DNA of 64,000 bases from the NCBI RefSeq assembly GCF_014203425.1, contig NZ_JACHJC010000001.1, positions 3,932,001 to 3,996,000 on the forward strand. The letters are read 5' to 3'. A program made the translations under genes and the position numbers. Numbering within the stretch: the stretch's first letter is position 1; each line of letters starts with the position of its first letter. The notes under the pieces are model-generated. The model did no database searches. It worked only from the letters and a program-made list of their open reading frames with translations, and was not told the DNA's origin. The stretch comes from Micromonospora echinospora (lineage in GTDB: Bacteria; Actinomycetota; Actinomycetes; Mycobacteriales; Micromonosporaceae). Positions 7,167-15,223 of the stretch are shown one piece after another.

Positions 7167-10100
7167 GTGCCTATTTCGTTGCGTGACCTCCTGGCGGATC
7201 GGATCCTGATCGCGGACGGCGCGATGGGGACGATGCTCCAGGCGGCCGACCTCACCCTTGACGACTTCGACGGCCTCGAAGGCTGCAACGAGATCCTCAA
7301 CGTGACCCGGCCGGACGTGGTCCGCGGCGTGCACGACGCCTACCTGGCCGCGGGCGCGGACTGCGTGGAGACCAACACGTTCGGGGCGAACCTGCCCAAC
7401 CTCGCCGAGTACGGCACCCCCGGCCGCATCCGGGAGCTGTCCGAGGCGGGCGCGCGGATCGCACGGGAGGCCGCCGACGCGTACGCGACGCCGGAGCACC
7501 CCCGGTTCGTGCTCGGCTCGATGGGCCCGGGCACCAAGCTGCCCACGCTCGGTCACGCGAGCTACGCCTCGCTGCGGGACGCGTACCAGGAGAACGCCGC
7601 CGGCCTGATCGCCGGTGGGGCGGACGGGCTGATCATCGAGACCTGCCAGGACCTGCTCCAGGTCAAGGCGGCGGTGGTCGGGTCGAAGCGGGCCCGCGCC
7701 GAGGCGGGCCGGGACGTGCCGATCATCTGTCAGGTGGCCGTGGAGACCACCGGCACCATGCTGCTGGGCAGCGAGATCGGCGCCGCGCTGACCGCCGTCG
7801 AGCCGCTCGGCGTCGACCTGATCGGGCTGAACTGCTCCACCGGCCCGGCGGAGATGGGCGAGCACCTGCGCTACCTGGCGCAGCACTCGCGTATCCCGAT
7901 CTCGGTGATGCCGAACGCGGGCCTGCCGGTGCTGACCGCCGACGGGGCGTACTTCCCGCTCAGCCCGGACGAGCTGGCCGACGCGCTGGAGCAGTTCGTC
8001 ACCGACTACGGCGTGGCGCTGATCGGCGGCTGCTGCGGCACCACTCCGGAGCACATCCGGGTGCTGGTGGAGCGGCTGGGCGGGCGGGCGCCGGTGGCGC
8101 GGGAGCCGAAGCCGGAGGCCGGGGTCTCCTCGATCTACCACCACGTGCCGTTCGCCCAGGACGCCAGCATCCTGATGGTGGGGGAGCGGACCAACGCCAA
8201 CGGCTCGAAGGCGTTCCGCGAGTCGATGCTCGCCGGGGACTGGCAGGCCTGCGTGGAGGTCGCCCGCAGCCAGGCCCGGGACGGCTCGCACCTGCTCGAC
8301 CTCTGCGTCGACTACGTGGGCCGCGACGGCACGCAGGACATGCGGGAGCTGGCCGGCCGCTTCGCCACCGCCTCGACGCTGCCGATCGTGCTGGACTCCA
8401 CCGAGCCGGCGGTGATCGAGGCCGGGCTGGAGATGCTCGGCGGCCGGTGCGTGGTCAACTCGGTCAACTTCGAGGACGGCGACGGCCCCGAGTCCCGCTA
8501 CGCGCGGATCATGCCGGTGGTCAGGGAGCACGGCGCCGCCGTCGTGGCGCTGCTCATCGACGAGGAGGGCCAGGCCCGCACCCGCGAGTGGAAGGTACGG
8601 GTGGCCTCCCGGCTGATCGACGACCTGACCGGCCGGTGGGGGATGCGCCGGGAGGACATCCTCATCGACGCGCTGACGTTCCCGATCGCCACCGGGCAGG
8701 AGGAGACCCGCCGCGACGGCATCGAGACGATCGAGGCGATCCGGGAGATCGCGGCGCGCTACCCGGGCGTCAACTTCACCGCAGGCATCTCCAACGTCTC
8801 GTTCGGCCTCAACCCGGCGGCCCGGCAGGTGCTCAACTCGGTGTTCCTGCACGAGTGCGCCCAGGCCGGGCTGACCTCGGCGATCGTGCACGCCAGCAAG
8901 ATCCTGCCGATGTCGCGGATCCCGGACGAGCAGCGTGAGGTGGCGCTCGACCTGGTCTACGACCGCCGCCGCGAGGGCTACGACCCGGTGCAGCGGTTCA
9001 TCGAGGCATTCGAGGGCGTGGACGCGGCGTCGGCGCGCGCCACCCGGGCCGAGGAACTGGCCGCGCTGCCGCTGGACGAGCGGCTCAAGCGGCGGATCAT
9101 CGACGGCGAGCGCAACGGCCTGGAGGCCGACCTGGACACTGCGATGGCGCAGGGGCGTACCCCGCTGTCCATCATCAACGACCTGCTGCTGGACGGCATG
9201 AAGGTGGTCGGTGAGCTGTTCGGCTCGGGCCAGATGCAGTTGCCGTTCGTGCTCCAGTCCGCCGAGGTGATGAAGACCGCGGTGGCCTACCTGGAGCCGC
9301 ACATGGAGAAGACCGACGACGACGGCAAGGGCCGGATCGTGCTCGCCACCGTCAAGGGCGACGTGCACGACATCGGCAAGAACCTGGTCGACATCATCCT
9401 GTCCAACAACGGCTACGACGTGGTGAACATCGGCATCAAGCAGCCGATCAACGCGATCCTCGACGCGGCCGAGGAGCACCGGGCCGACGCGATCGGCATG
9501 TCCGGCCTGCTGGTCAAGAGCACCGTGATCATGAAGGAGAACCTGGCCGAGATGGCCTCCCGGGGCGTGGCAGAGCGCTGGCCGGTGCTGCTCGGCGGCG
9601 CGGCGCTGACCCGCGCGTACGTCGAGGACGACCTGCGGTCGATCTATCCGGGCCAGGTGCACTACGCCCGCGACGCGTTCGAAGGGCTGTCCCTGATGGA
9701 CCGCGTGATGACGGCCAAGCGCGGCGGCGCGCCGGTGGTCGACCCGGAGCGCGAGGCGGCGCTGGCGGCCCGCCGGGAGCGCCGCGAGCGGCAGCGGGCG
9801 CAGGTCCGCGAGGCGTTGCCCGAACTGGACGACGCGTCGGTCCGCTCCGACGTGGCGGCGGACGTGGCCGTGCCGAAGCCGCCGTTCTTCGGCACCCGCG
9901 TCGTCAAGGGCGTGCCGCTGGCCGACTACGCGGCCCTGCTCGACGAGCGGGCCACGTTCCTGGGCCAGTGGGGGCTGCGCGGCGCCCGTGGCGGCAAGGG
10001 CCCGTCGTACGAGGAACTGGTCGAGACCGAGGGCCGGCCCCGGCTGCGGTACTGGCTGGACCGCCTGATCTCCGACCAGGTGCTGGAGGCGGCCGTGGTG

Positions 10101-10682
10101 TACGGCTACTTCCCCGCGTACTCCGAGGGCAACGACCTGGTGGTGCTGGACGAGAACGGGCACAGCGAGCGGGCCCGGTTCTCCTTCCCCCGGCAGCGGC
10201 AGGAGCGGCGGCTGTGCCTGGCCGACTTCTTCCGGCCCAAGGGCGACCAGCTCGACGTAGTGGCGTTGCAACTGGTCACCGTCGGGCAGCCGATCAGCGA
10301 ATACACGGCGAAGATGTTCGCCGGCAACGAGTACCGCGACTACCTGGAGGTGCACGGCCTGTCGGTGCAGCTCACCGAGGCCCTCGCGGAGTACTGGCAC
10401 CGGCGGATCCGCGCCGAGCTGGTGCTGCCCGGCGGCGGCACCGTGGCCGACAACGATCCGGCGGACCTCGCCGGTCTGCTGCGCACCGACTACCGGGGCT
10501 GCCGGTACGCGTTCGGCTACCCGGCCTGTCCGGACCTGGAGGACCGGGCGAAGATCGTGGAGCTGCTGGGCGCGGAGCGGATCGGGGTGCAGTTGTCCGA
10601 GGAGTTCCAGCTGGTGCCGGAGCAGGCCACTGACGCGATCGTGGTGCACCACCCGGAGGCGAACTACTTCAACGCCAAGTGA
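7167..10682 (+). CDS. metH: Cobalamin-dependent methionine synthase
   Basis: Transfers a methyl group from 5-methyltetrahydrofolate to homocysteine through methylcobalamin. Domains in order: homocysteine-binding barrel (residues ~1-310, zinc cysteines in LIGLNCSTGP and GGCCGTTPEH), pterin-binding barrel (~335-600, VGERTNANGSKAF), cobalamin cap and Rossmann domains (~640-880) with the B12 lower-ligand motif DVHDIGKN at ~732-739, and a C-terminal reactivation domain (~900-1171). The 1,171-residue length fits actinobacterial MetH. GTG 7167 was chosen because VPISLRDLLADRILIADGAMGT is the usual N-terminus; the frame is open far upstream without meaning. No cobalamin riboswitch box was seen in the 240 bases before it. 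Confidence 0.97.
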   Translation: MPISLRDLLADRILIADGAMGTMLQAADLTLDDFDGLEGCNEILNVTRPDVVRGVHDAYLAAGADCVETNTFGANLPNLAEYGTPGRIRELSEAGARIAREAADAYATPEHPRFVLGSMGPGTKLPTLGHASYASLRDAYQENAAGLIAGGADGLIIETCQDLLQVKAAVVGSKRARAEAGRDVPIICQVAVETTGTMLLGSEIGAALTAVEPLGVDLIGLNCSTGPAEMGEHLRYLAQHSRIPISVMPNAGLPVLTADGAYFPLSPDELADALEQFVTDYGVALIGGCCGTTPEHIRVLVERLGGRAPVAREPKPEAGVSSIYHHVPFAQDASILMVGERTNANGSKAFRESMLAGDWQACVEVARSQARDGSHLLDLCVDYVGRDGTQDMRELAGRFATASTLPIVLDSTEPAVIEAGLEMLGGRCVVNSVNFEDGDGPESRYARIMPVVREHGAAVVALLIDEEGQARTREWKVRVASRLIDDLTGRWGMRREDILIDALTFPIATGQEETRRDGIETIEAIREIAARYPGVNFTAGISNVSFGLNPAARQVLNSVFLHECAQAGLTSAIVHASKILPMSRIPDEQREVALDLVYDRRREGYDPVQRFIEAFEGVDAASARATRAEELAALPLDERLKRRIIDGERNGLEADLDTAMAQGRTPLSIINDLLLDGMKVVGELFGSGQMQLPFVLQSAEVMKTAVAYLEPHMEKTDDDGKGRIVLATVKGDVHDIGKNLVDIILSNNGYDVVNIGIKQPINAILDAAEEHRADAIGMSGLLVKSTVIMKENLAEMASRGVAERWPVLLGGAALTRAYVEDDLRSIYPGQVHYARDAFEGLSLMDRVMTAKRGGAPVVDPEREAALAARRERRERQRAQVREALPELDDASVRSDVAADVAVPKPPFFGTRVVKGVPLADYAALLDERATFLGQWGLRGARGGKGPSYEELVETEGRPRLRYWLDRLISDQVLEAAVVYGYFPAYSEGNDLVVLDENGHSERARFSFPRQRQERRLCLADFFRPKGDQLDVVALQLVTVGQPISEYTAKMFAGNEYRDYLEVHGLSVQLTEALAEYWHRRIRAELVLPGGGTVADNDPADLAGLLRTDYRGCRYAFGYPACPDLEDRAKIVELLGAERIGVQLSEEFQLVPEQATDAIVVHHPEANYFNAK

Positions 10683-10728
10683 CGCCGTCACCCTTCCTGA
10701 GCTGGGCAAACACTCTTCCGGCACCCGG

Positions 10729-10950
10729 CTAGGCCGTCGCCAGGCCGTCAGGGTCAGTTGGGCCGTGCCCGAACGCAGTGTCGATCGCCCGGCGGGTGCG
10801 GTCCTCGCTGGTCGGCAGGAGGTGGGTGTAGACGCGCAGCGTGAAGCCCGGGTCGGCGTGGCCGAGGTACAGGGACAGCGCCTTGATGTTCTCGCCCGCG
10901 TCGAGCAGGACCGAGGCATACGTGTGGCGCAGGACGTGCATGCCGTTGTC
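10729..10950 (-). pseudogene. Truncated tyrosine recombinase (integrase) C-terminal fragment
   Basis: The fragment encodes about 74 residues. It retains the catalytic C-terminus of a phage or AICE-type integrase: HVLRHTYAS (Arg and His of the active site), YLGHAD (second His) and VYTHL (tyrosine nucleophile). The N-terminal arm-binding and core domains and the first catalytic arginine are absent. The coding match stops at DNGMHVL. Immediately upstream on its strand begins a sequence with an internal dyad (TGTCAC and GTGACA, 10947-10967), consistent with truncation by insertion of the neighbouring IS-type element. Not expected to be functional. Confidence 0.85.
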
Positions 10951-11013
10951 ACTTGATTCGTGACACGTCCGGCTAGACGATCTTGATTGTTTCTTGTCTC
11001 AGGCTACTGGTGT

Positions 11014-11463
11014 TCAGTCCCAGAAGTTGAACAGCAGCTCGCCGACTGTGGTCGGGTTCCAGTAGTTGATCTGGTCGTGTTCATGCTGGCTGAGGGCGTT
11101 CAGGTCGACCTGTGACAGGGGGGTCTGTAGCTGCTCGGCGGTGAGGGCTTGGGCGTCGGTCAGGGTGGTGAGGGCGGCGGCGAGGTCGGGGTGGTCGACG
11201 AACGTCACCGTGACGTCGCCGTTGGTGTGGGGGCGGGCGAAGGCGATGAACGGCAGGGTGGTGTGCCGTAGCACCGCGATGTGGTGCTGGGCGTCGGCGA
11301 TGTCGACGGTGTGGAAGTTCGGCGTGACGCCGGCGGGAGTGACGCCGGTGACGGTGGCGTCGATGGTGCGGGCGACGTGGTGGCAGGCGGCGGTGAAGGC
11401 TTTGAGGTCCGCTTGGGCGCCGGGTGGCGGGTTGAAGCCGGTGGCTCCGGGCGGCAGCTTCAT
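11014..11463 (-). CDS. Hypothetical protein linked to an IS481-type transposase remnant
   Basis: A protein of 149 residues starting MKLPPGATGFNPPPGAQADL, with no family I recognise. It looks like a genuine folded domain: amphipathic segments, a middle part VTVTFVDHPDLAAALTTLTDA, and a C-terminus ending GELLFNFWD. Its ATG (11461-11463) overlaps the stop of the transposase frame (ATGA), so it was probably co-translated with the transposase. It may be an accessory gene of that element or the element's insertion partner. Codon bias is weaker than in neighbouring housekeeping genes, as expected for transferred DNA. Confidence 0.6.
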   Translation of the reverse strand: MKLPPGATGFNPPPGAQADLKAFTAACHHVARTIDATVTGVTPAGVTPNFHTVDIADAQHHIAVLRHTTLPFIAFARPHTNGDVTVTFVDHPDLAAALTTLTDAQALTAEQLQTPLSQVDLNALSQHEHDQINYWNPTTVGELLFNFWD

Positions 11464-11897
11464 GGTCGGGCTCCGTGGTCGTCGCGGTCGGTGCAGGCTA
11501 GCTGACGCTGTCGTGGAGGTTCGGGCTTGCGGACCTTGAACCGGGCGATGGGCTTGGTGGTTGTGCGAGGCACTTCGGTGAGGAGTTGGTCGCCGTCGTG
11601 GATGCGGAAGGTGGTGTCCGCGTCTTCGACGGTGAGGGTTCGACCGGAGTGGCCGATGCCGACGTGGATTTTCTGGCCGGCGATGACGAGGACGCCGCGG
11701 CTGCTGACCCGTCGTTCGACGCGAAGTGGCCGGGTTGCTGGGGTGGGTGGGGGTCCGGCGGGGCGGGTGTCGCGGATGCGGTCCTTCCAGGTGGTAGCCG
11801 ATGGGGTGTTGCCGACCGGCGAGGCTGACCAGGCCGATGGCGTTGACGAGACGGTCGACCTCGAACCCCGGGAGCCGGGTCCGTGCCGGGCGAGGTT
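11460..11897 (-). pseudogene. IS481-family transposase C-terminal remnant, frameshifted
   Basis: Two pieces of one transposase occur in different frames. An upstream piece (11820-11897) reads EVDRLVNAIGLVSLAGRQHP followed by IGYHLEG. A downstream piece (11460-11714) reads RRVSSRGVLVIAGQKIHVGI and continues through TTFRIHDGDQLLTEVPRT. In intact IS481-type transposases these segments are adjacent in one frame at the C-terminus, after the DDE core. The core itself is not found in the window. The gap of ~100 bases between the pieces and the frame change make this a decayed gene. Confidence 0.75.
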
Positions 11898-12152
11898 GGG
11901 TCGACTGCGCCACTGTGGCGGTGTCTGCCGGGGGCGCGGTCCGTGACACGAGAGCGGCGCAGCCTGTGCCGACAGCGCCCGAACCTGCGTCAAGGTCCGC
12001 TTGACGTGGCGGATCGGCGGCGGTCCGCTCCCCAGGGGGGCGCGGGTCGAGGGCGTACGTGATGGCAAGGAATCGGGGCAAGGGGCAGCGGCGTGACGGC
12101 GTGGTCTGATACCCGCCAGACCGGTTGCCCGATTGGCGGTTTGCTTAGGTCC

Positions 12153-12962
12153 ATGACCAACTCGCACCACGAACAAGCCCTGCACTTCCGCTCCCTGCAC
12201 CGCCCCGGTCAACCGCTGGTGCTGCCCAACGCCTGGGACGCCGCGAGCGCGCGGCTGATCGAGGAGGCCGGAGCAGCCGCCATCGCAACTACCAGCGCCG
12301 GGGTGGCCTGGAGCGTCGGCGCGGGCGACGGCGAGGCGATGGGCCGTGACCGCGCACTCGACCTGATCGCCCGCGTAGCGTCCACGGTCAGCGTGCCGGT
12401 CAGCGCCGATATCGAAGGCGGGTACGCGGAGGATCCCGACGGGATCGCCGAGACGATCCGTAGGGTGCTCGACGCCGGAGCGGTAGGTGTCAACCTGGAA
12501 GACGGTCCGCGACCGGCCGCCGACCATGTCGAACGGATCGCGGCTGCGCGGAAGGCCGGCGGTTCGGCGCTGTTCATCAACGCCCGGATCGACACCTACC
12601 TGATGTCCCTCGGAGATTCCGCCACCCGACTGCGGGACACGCTTGAGCGGGCGGCGGCCTACATCGCCGCCGGCGCGGACGGCATCTTCGTGCCCGGCGT
12701 GGCCGACGCCGAAACCATAGCGGCGCTCGCCGCCGAACTCGCGGTGCCGTTGAACGTCATGGCCGGGCCGGGCTCACCCTCGATCAGTGAGCTTGCCGAC
12801 CTGGGCGTCACGAGGGTCAGCCTCGGCCCGGCGATCGCCCTGGCCGCGTACGCGGCGGCGCGGCGCGCTGCCCGCGAGTTGCTGGCCGCCGGGACCTACC
12901 GGGCCCTCGACGGCTCACTGGGCTTCGCCGAGACCGATGCGCTGATGGCTGCGCGGGCCTGA
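12153..12962 (+). CDS. Isocitrate lyase/phosphoenolpyruvate mutase family protein
   Basis: Member of the PEP mutase/isocitrate lyase superfamily, 269 residues; these Mg-dependent TIM barrels form or cleave C-C or P-C bonds of oxyacids. Visible features are LVLPNAWDAASARLIEEAGA (residues ~21-40), the metal site in SADIEGGY, GVNLEDG, and the product-side segment DGIFVPGV. The catalytic KKCGH-type loop of true isocitrate lyase is absent, so it is one of the short uncharacterised members often called carboxyvinyl-carboxyphosphonate phosphorylmutase-like. ATG 12153 gives the usual start (MTNSHHEQALHFRSLH). It lies between the integrase remnant and the tRNA fragment, so it may be cargo of a lost element. 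Confidence 0.85.
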   Translation: MTNSHHEQALHFRSLHRPGQPLVLPNAWDAASARLIEEAGAAAIATTSAGVAWSVGAGDGEAMGRDRALDLIARVASTVSVPVSADIEGGYAEDPDGIAETIRRVLDAGAVGVNLEDGPRPAADHVERIAAARKAGGSALFINARIDTYLMSLGDSATRLRDTLERAAAYIAAGADGIFVPGVADAETIAALAAELAVPLNVMAGPGSPSISELADLGVTRVSLGPAIALAAYAAARRAARELLAAGTYRALDGSLGFAETDALMAARA

Positions 12963-13087
12963 TGGGTGACGAACTGAGTGACAACGGCGGCGTCCGGCAG
13001 TGGACATCCACGGACTCTGGTGCACCGTTCCCGCAGGTCAGCGCTTGTGCGTGAGCAGTCGGGGCTCTCTGATCACTCGTTCGCGCC

Positions 13088-13122
13088 GAAGAGGTCACTG
13101 GTTCGATCCCAGTATCGCCCAC
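13088..13122 (+). other. 3' end of a tRNA (tRNA-Val-like), probable attachment-site remnant
   Basis: The sequence contains a complete T arm (CTGGTTCGATCCCAG) and an acceptor 3' strand TATCGCCC, preceded by a 3' anticodon-stem piece CCGAAGAGGTC. This matches my memory of actinobacterial tRNA-Val 3' halves. A matching 5' half (GGGCGAT, D arm, anticodon loop) is not present in the preceding 80 bases, so this is not a functional tRNA. Tyrosine integrases commonly target tRNA 3' ends, and an integrase fragment lies 2.1 kb away, so an att scar is the likely explanation. Confidence 0.7.
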
Positions 13123-13129
13123 GCAGGTC

Positions 13130-13163
13130 AAAGGCCACTTCCCGGCTTCGGGAGGTGGCCTTT
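13130..13163 (+). terminator. Strong hairpin terminator next to the tRNA fragment
   Basis: AAAGGCCACTTCCCG pairs with CGGGAGGTGGCCTTT around a GCTT loop, with one G-U pair in a 15-bp stem. The right arm ends in TTT and its complement begins AAA, so it could work in both directions. Such hairpins are usual directly after tRNA genes and were probably carried with the tRNA end. Confidence 0.8.
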
Positions 13164-13236
13164 GTGCTGTCGTACAGCAGCTTTGTACAGCAGTTGTCGT
13201 TAGCGGCTCAGTGAGTCGCTGAGGGTTCGACTGTGG

Positions 13237-13686
13237 CTACGACGAGGAACGGCGGGACCGTTCGGCGAGGTGGGCATCGCGGGTGACCTCCGACGCCCAG
13301 CGCTGAGGAGGGTTCCACCACTCCAGATTGGCGGCCGCCTGGGCGACCGGCTCGATGATCTCCCACCCCTCGGCGATCAGCCCGTCGTCGATCCGCCAGA
13401 TGTCGACGACAGCGATTTCCGGCCCTGCGCCCGGAAGCCAGCGTCGCGAGTGCACCACGACGTGGTCGTCGTCGGCCAGCACCTGATGAATCTCGACCTG
13501 CATGCCGACGAGGGGCGCCAGCGCGGCGCGGACGGCGGCGAGCCATTCCCCTCTGGTCGATGTGGTCGAGCCCGGCCTGTGGTGGACGAAGTCATCACTC
13601 AGAAACTGGGCGAGCGCGTCCACGTCACCAGTCTCGATCAGCCCTGCCAGCGCCCGTTGGACGAGGTTCTTGTTCTCCGTGGTCAT
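13237..13686 (-). CDS. NTF2-like (SnoaL-type) polyketide cyclase family protein
   Basis: A protein of 149 residues with the cone-shaped NTF2/SnoaL fold: N-terminal helix MTTENKNLVQRALAGLIETG, FLSDDFVHHRPG, a central VEIHQVLADDDHVVVHSRRW and the terminal strand IAVVDIWRIDDGLIAEGWEI. The segment WRxDDGLIxEGW is typical of the ester-cyclase-like subgroup. No specific reaction can be assigned. It is divergently oriented from the MmyB-type regulator, with 72 bases between starts; this arrangement is common where the regulator controls the neighbouring enzyme. Confidence 0.85.
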   Translation of the reverse strand: MTTENKNLVQRALAGLIETGDVDALAQFLSDDFVHHRPGSTTSTRGEWLAAVRAALAPLVGMQVEIHQVLADDDHVVVHSRRWLPGAGPEIAVVDIWRIDDGLIAEGWEIIEPVAQAAANLEWWNPPQRWASEVTRDAHLAERSRRSSS

Positions 13687-13758
13687 GGACGCAGTGTTTC
13701 CGCGTCCGCGTCGCCTGTCGATGAAATCGGATGTCATGGCGCCCGGTGGGTACGCTTC

Positions 13759-14526
13759 ATGATCGTGTACACGGTCGGGGAACTCCTGCGGCAGTGGCGG
13801 CAACGCCGAGGACTCAGCCAACTCGATCTCGCTATCGCCGCGGACGTCTCTGCTCGGCACGTCAGCCTGGTCGAGACGGGTAGATCCCAGCCGAGCGCGG
13901 ACATGATCCTGCGGCTCGCGGCTCAGCTCCACGTGCCGCTACGTGAGCGCAACCGGCTCCTGCTCGCCGGCGGCTTCGCCCCCCGGTATACCGAGCGTCC
14001 ACTGCGTGACATCGCACTGTCGGCCGTCCATGACGCGATCCGCAGGGTGCTCCGCGCACACGAGCCCTATCCAGCGGTGGTGTTCGACCGCCGGTGGAAC
14101 ATCGTGATGACCAATCGCGCCGTCGACCCGTTCTTCGCGCAGGTGGCTCCCGACCTGCTGCGGCCGCCCGTCAACCTGGTGCGGCTGGGGCTGGACCCGC
14201 GCGGGCTCGCTCGCATGGTCGTCAACCTGGCCGACGTGCGCGCGGTGTTCCGCACGCGGATCTCACGCCAGCTCGCCACTGCTCCCGACCCTGAACTCAC
14301 CGCACTCTACGAAGAGCTCCTGGCACCCGAACCCGACGACGCGTCGGACCACCAGATCGACGACGGCGTCGTGATCCCGATGATCCTCAGCGTCGGCGGA
14401 CGAGAGCTGCGGCTGTTCTCGACCATCACCACATTCGGTACCCCGATGGACATCACGGTCGACGAGGTCGCGATCGAGTCCTACTACCCGGCAGACGCCG
14501 AGAGCGCCGCCTACTTCACGAGGTAG
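13759..14526 (+). CDS. Helix-turn-helix regulator with MmyB-like ligand-binding domain
   Basis: An XRE-type regulator of 255 residues. The N-terminal HTH covers residues ~5-62 (TVGELLRQWRQRRGLSQLDL; DVSARHVSLVETGRSQPS). It is followed by an MmyB-like PAS-related domain with PAVVFDRRWNIVMTNRA (~108-124), PPVNLVRLGLDPRGLA and the C-terminal FSTITTFGTPMDITVDE. MmyB-like domains bind fatty-acid-like ligands in the few studied cases; the effector here is unknown. ATG 13759 is taken as the start; GTG 13765 is an alternative. It probably controls the divergent NTF2-like gene. Its 3' end overlaps the convergent reading frame at 14516 by 11 bases. Confidence 0.88.
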   Translation: MIVYTVGELLRQWRQRRGLSQLDLAIAADVSARHVSLVETGRSQPSADMILRLAAQLHVPLRERNRLLLAGGFAPRYTERPLRDIALSAVHDAIRRVLRAHEPYPAVVFDRRWNIVMTNRAVDPFFAQVAPDLLRPPVNLVRLGLDPRGLARMVVNLADVRAVFRTRISRQLATAPDPELTALYEELLAPEPDDASDHQIDDGVVIPMILSVGGRELRLFSTITTFGTPMDITVDEVAIESYYPADAESAAYFTR

Positions 14527-15223
14527 CCGCGCGGAGGCTCCTCGTCAGGGCGGGGATCATCACCGCCGCCGCGAGAAGGTGCAGCCCGACCAGTGTGATG
14601 CTGGTCGTGGCAGCGGCCCCGACGAGGAAGGGCGGGACCAGCGACAGCGCGGTCAGCGCCACCGCCGTCCACAGGAACCGTTCGGCGGGGCGGGCGCTCC
14701 ACCGCAGCAGTACGGCGGCGATGACGACGCCCACGAGCGAGAAGAAGCCGGTCACCACGGCGAACCCGCCCAACGGGATCGTCTCGTCGCCGCCGTCGGG
14801 GATCGCGAAGTCGACGCCGGCGGCCCGGGCGAGCGCGGCGGCGACCGGCGTGGCCGCCATCGCCGCGACCGTGGCGATGACGCCGGTGACGGCGAGCCGC
14901 CGGAAGCGGCGCGGGCGTCGGGTACGGCCCGAGGCGAGGTCCGCGCCGGTGTCGGTGCTGCTGGTCATGTCGTTCCTCCGAGTTTCGGGGTGAGGCGTGA
15001 GGATGCGCACCGTCGCGGTGCGACGGCCGGGATTACGCAGGGCGCGTACGCCGGTGCCGCGCAGCCAGAACCCGGCGTGACGCCGGAGCACCGGCCCGGG
15101 TTCGCCGTCGCGCAGCTCCAGCTGCACCCGTCCGCGCGTGACGACGCCGAACGCGTGGTGCCACTGGGCCGCGACCACCGGAACACGCGCGCCGCCGGGC
15201 AGCGCGAGCGTCCGCTCCGGCAC
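14516..15223 (-). CDS. Cupin-like segment continuous with a DUF6069-type membrane protein
   Basis: One uninterrupted frame of 235 residues with two parts. Residues ~1-82 (VPERTLALPGGARVPVVAAQ, VTRGRVQLELRDGEPGP, TVRILTPHP) look like a small beta-rich cupin-type domain. Residues ~86-235 are a membrane protein with four hydrophobic segments (LAVTGVIATVAAMAATPVAA; GFAVVTGFFSLVGVVIAAVL; FLWTAVALTALSLVPPFLVG; SITLVGLHLLAAAVMIPAL), as in the DUF6069 family. The GTG at 15223 overlaps the sigma-factor stop (TAGTG). An internal ATG at 14968 has its own ribosome site (CGGAGGAACGAC), so two proteins may be made, the second covering 14516-14968 (150 residues). No stop separates them. Confidence 0.6.
   Translation of the reverse strand: MPERTLALPGGARVPVVAAQWHHAFGVVTRGRVQLELRDGEPGPVLRRHAGFWLRGTGVRALRNPGRRTATVRILTPHPETRRNDMTSSTDTGADLASGRTRRPRRFRRLAVTGVIATVAAMAATPVAAALARAAGVDFAIPDGGDETIPLGGFAVVTGFFSLVGVVIAAVLLRWSARPAERFLWTAVALTALSLVPPFLVGAAATTSITLVGLHLLAAAVMIPALTRSLRAATS

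Noticed and set aside
7008..10952. Minus-strand open frame of over 1,300 codons opposite metH
   Set aside because: It is the mirror of a high-GC gene with strong third-position bias; the product is His/Arg/Val-rich without any domain.
13040..13122. Complete tRNA gene
   Set aside because: Only the T arm and the 3' acceptor strand fit. No GGGCGAT 5' strand, D arm or anticodon loop can be paired in the preceding 80 bases.
12817..13131. Minus-strand frame beginning MTCVGDTGIEPVTSSA
   Set aside because: This start is the well-known spurious peptide obtained by translating the reverse strand of a tRNA 3' end. The DNA is the tRNA-Val-like fragment; no protein is expected.
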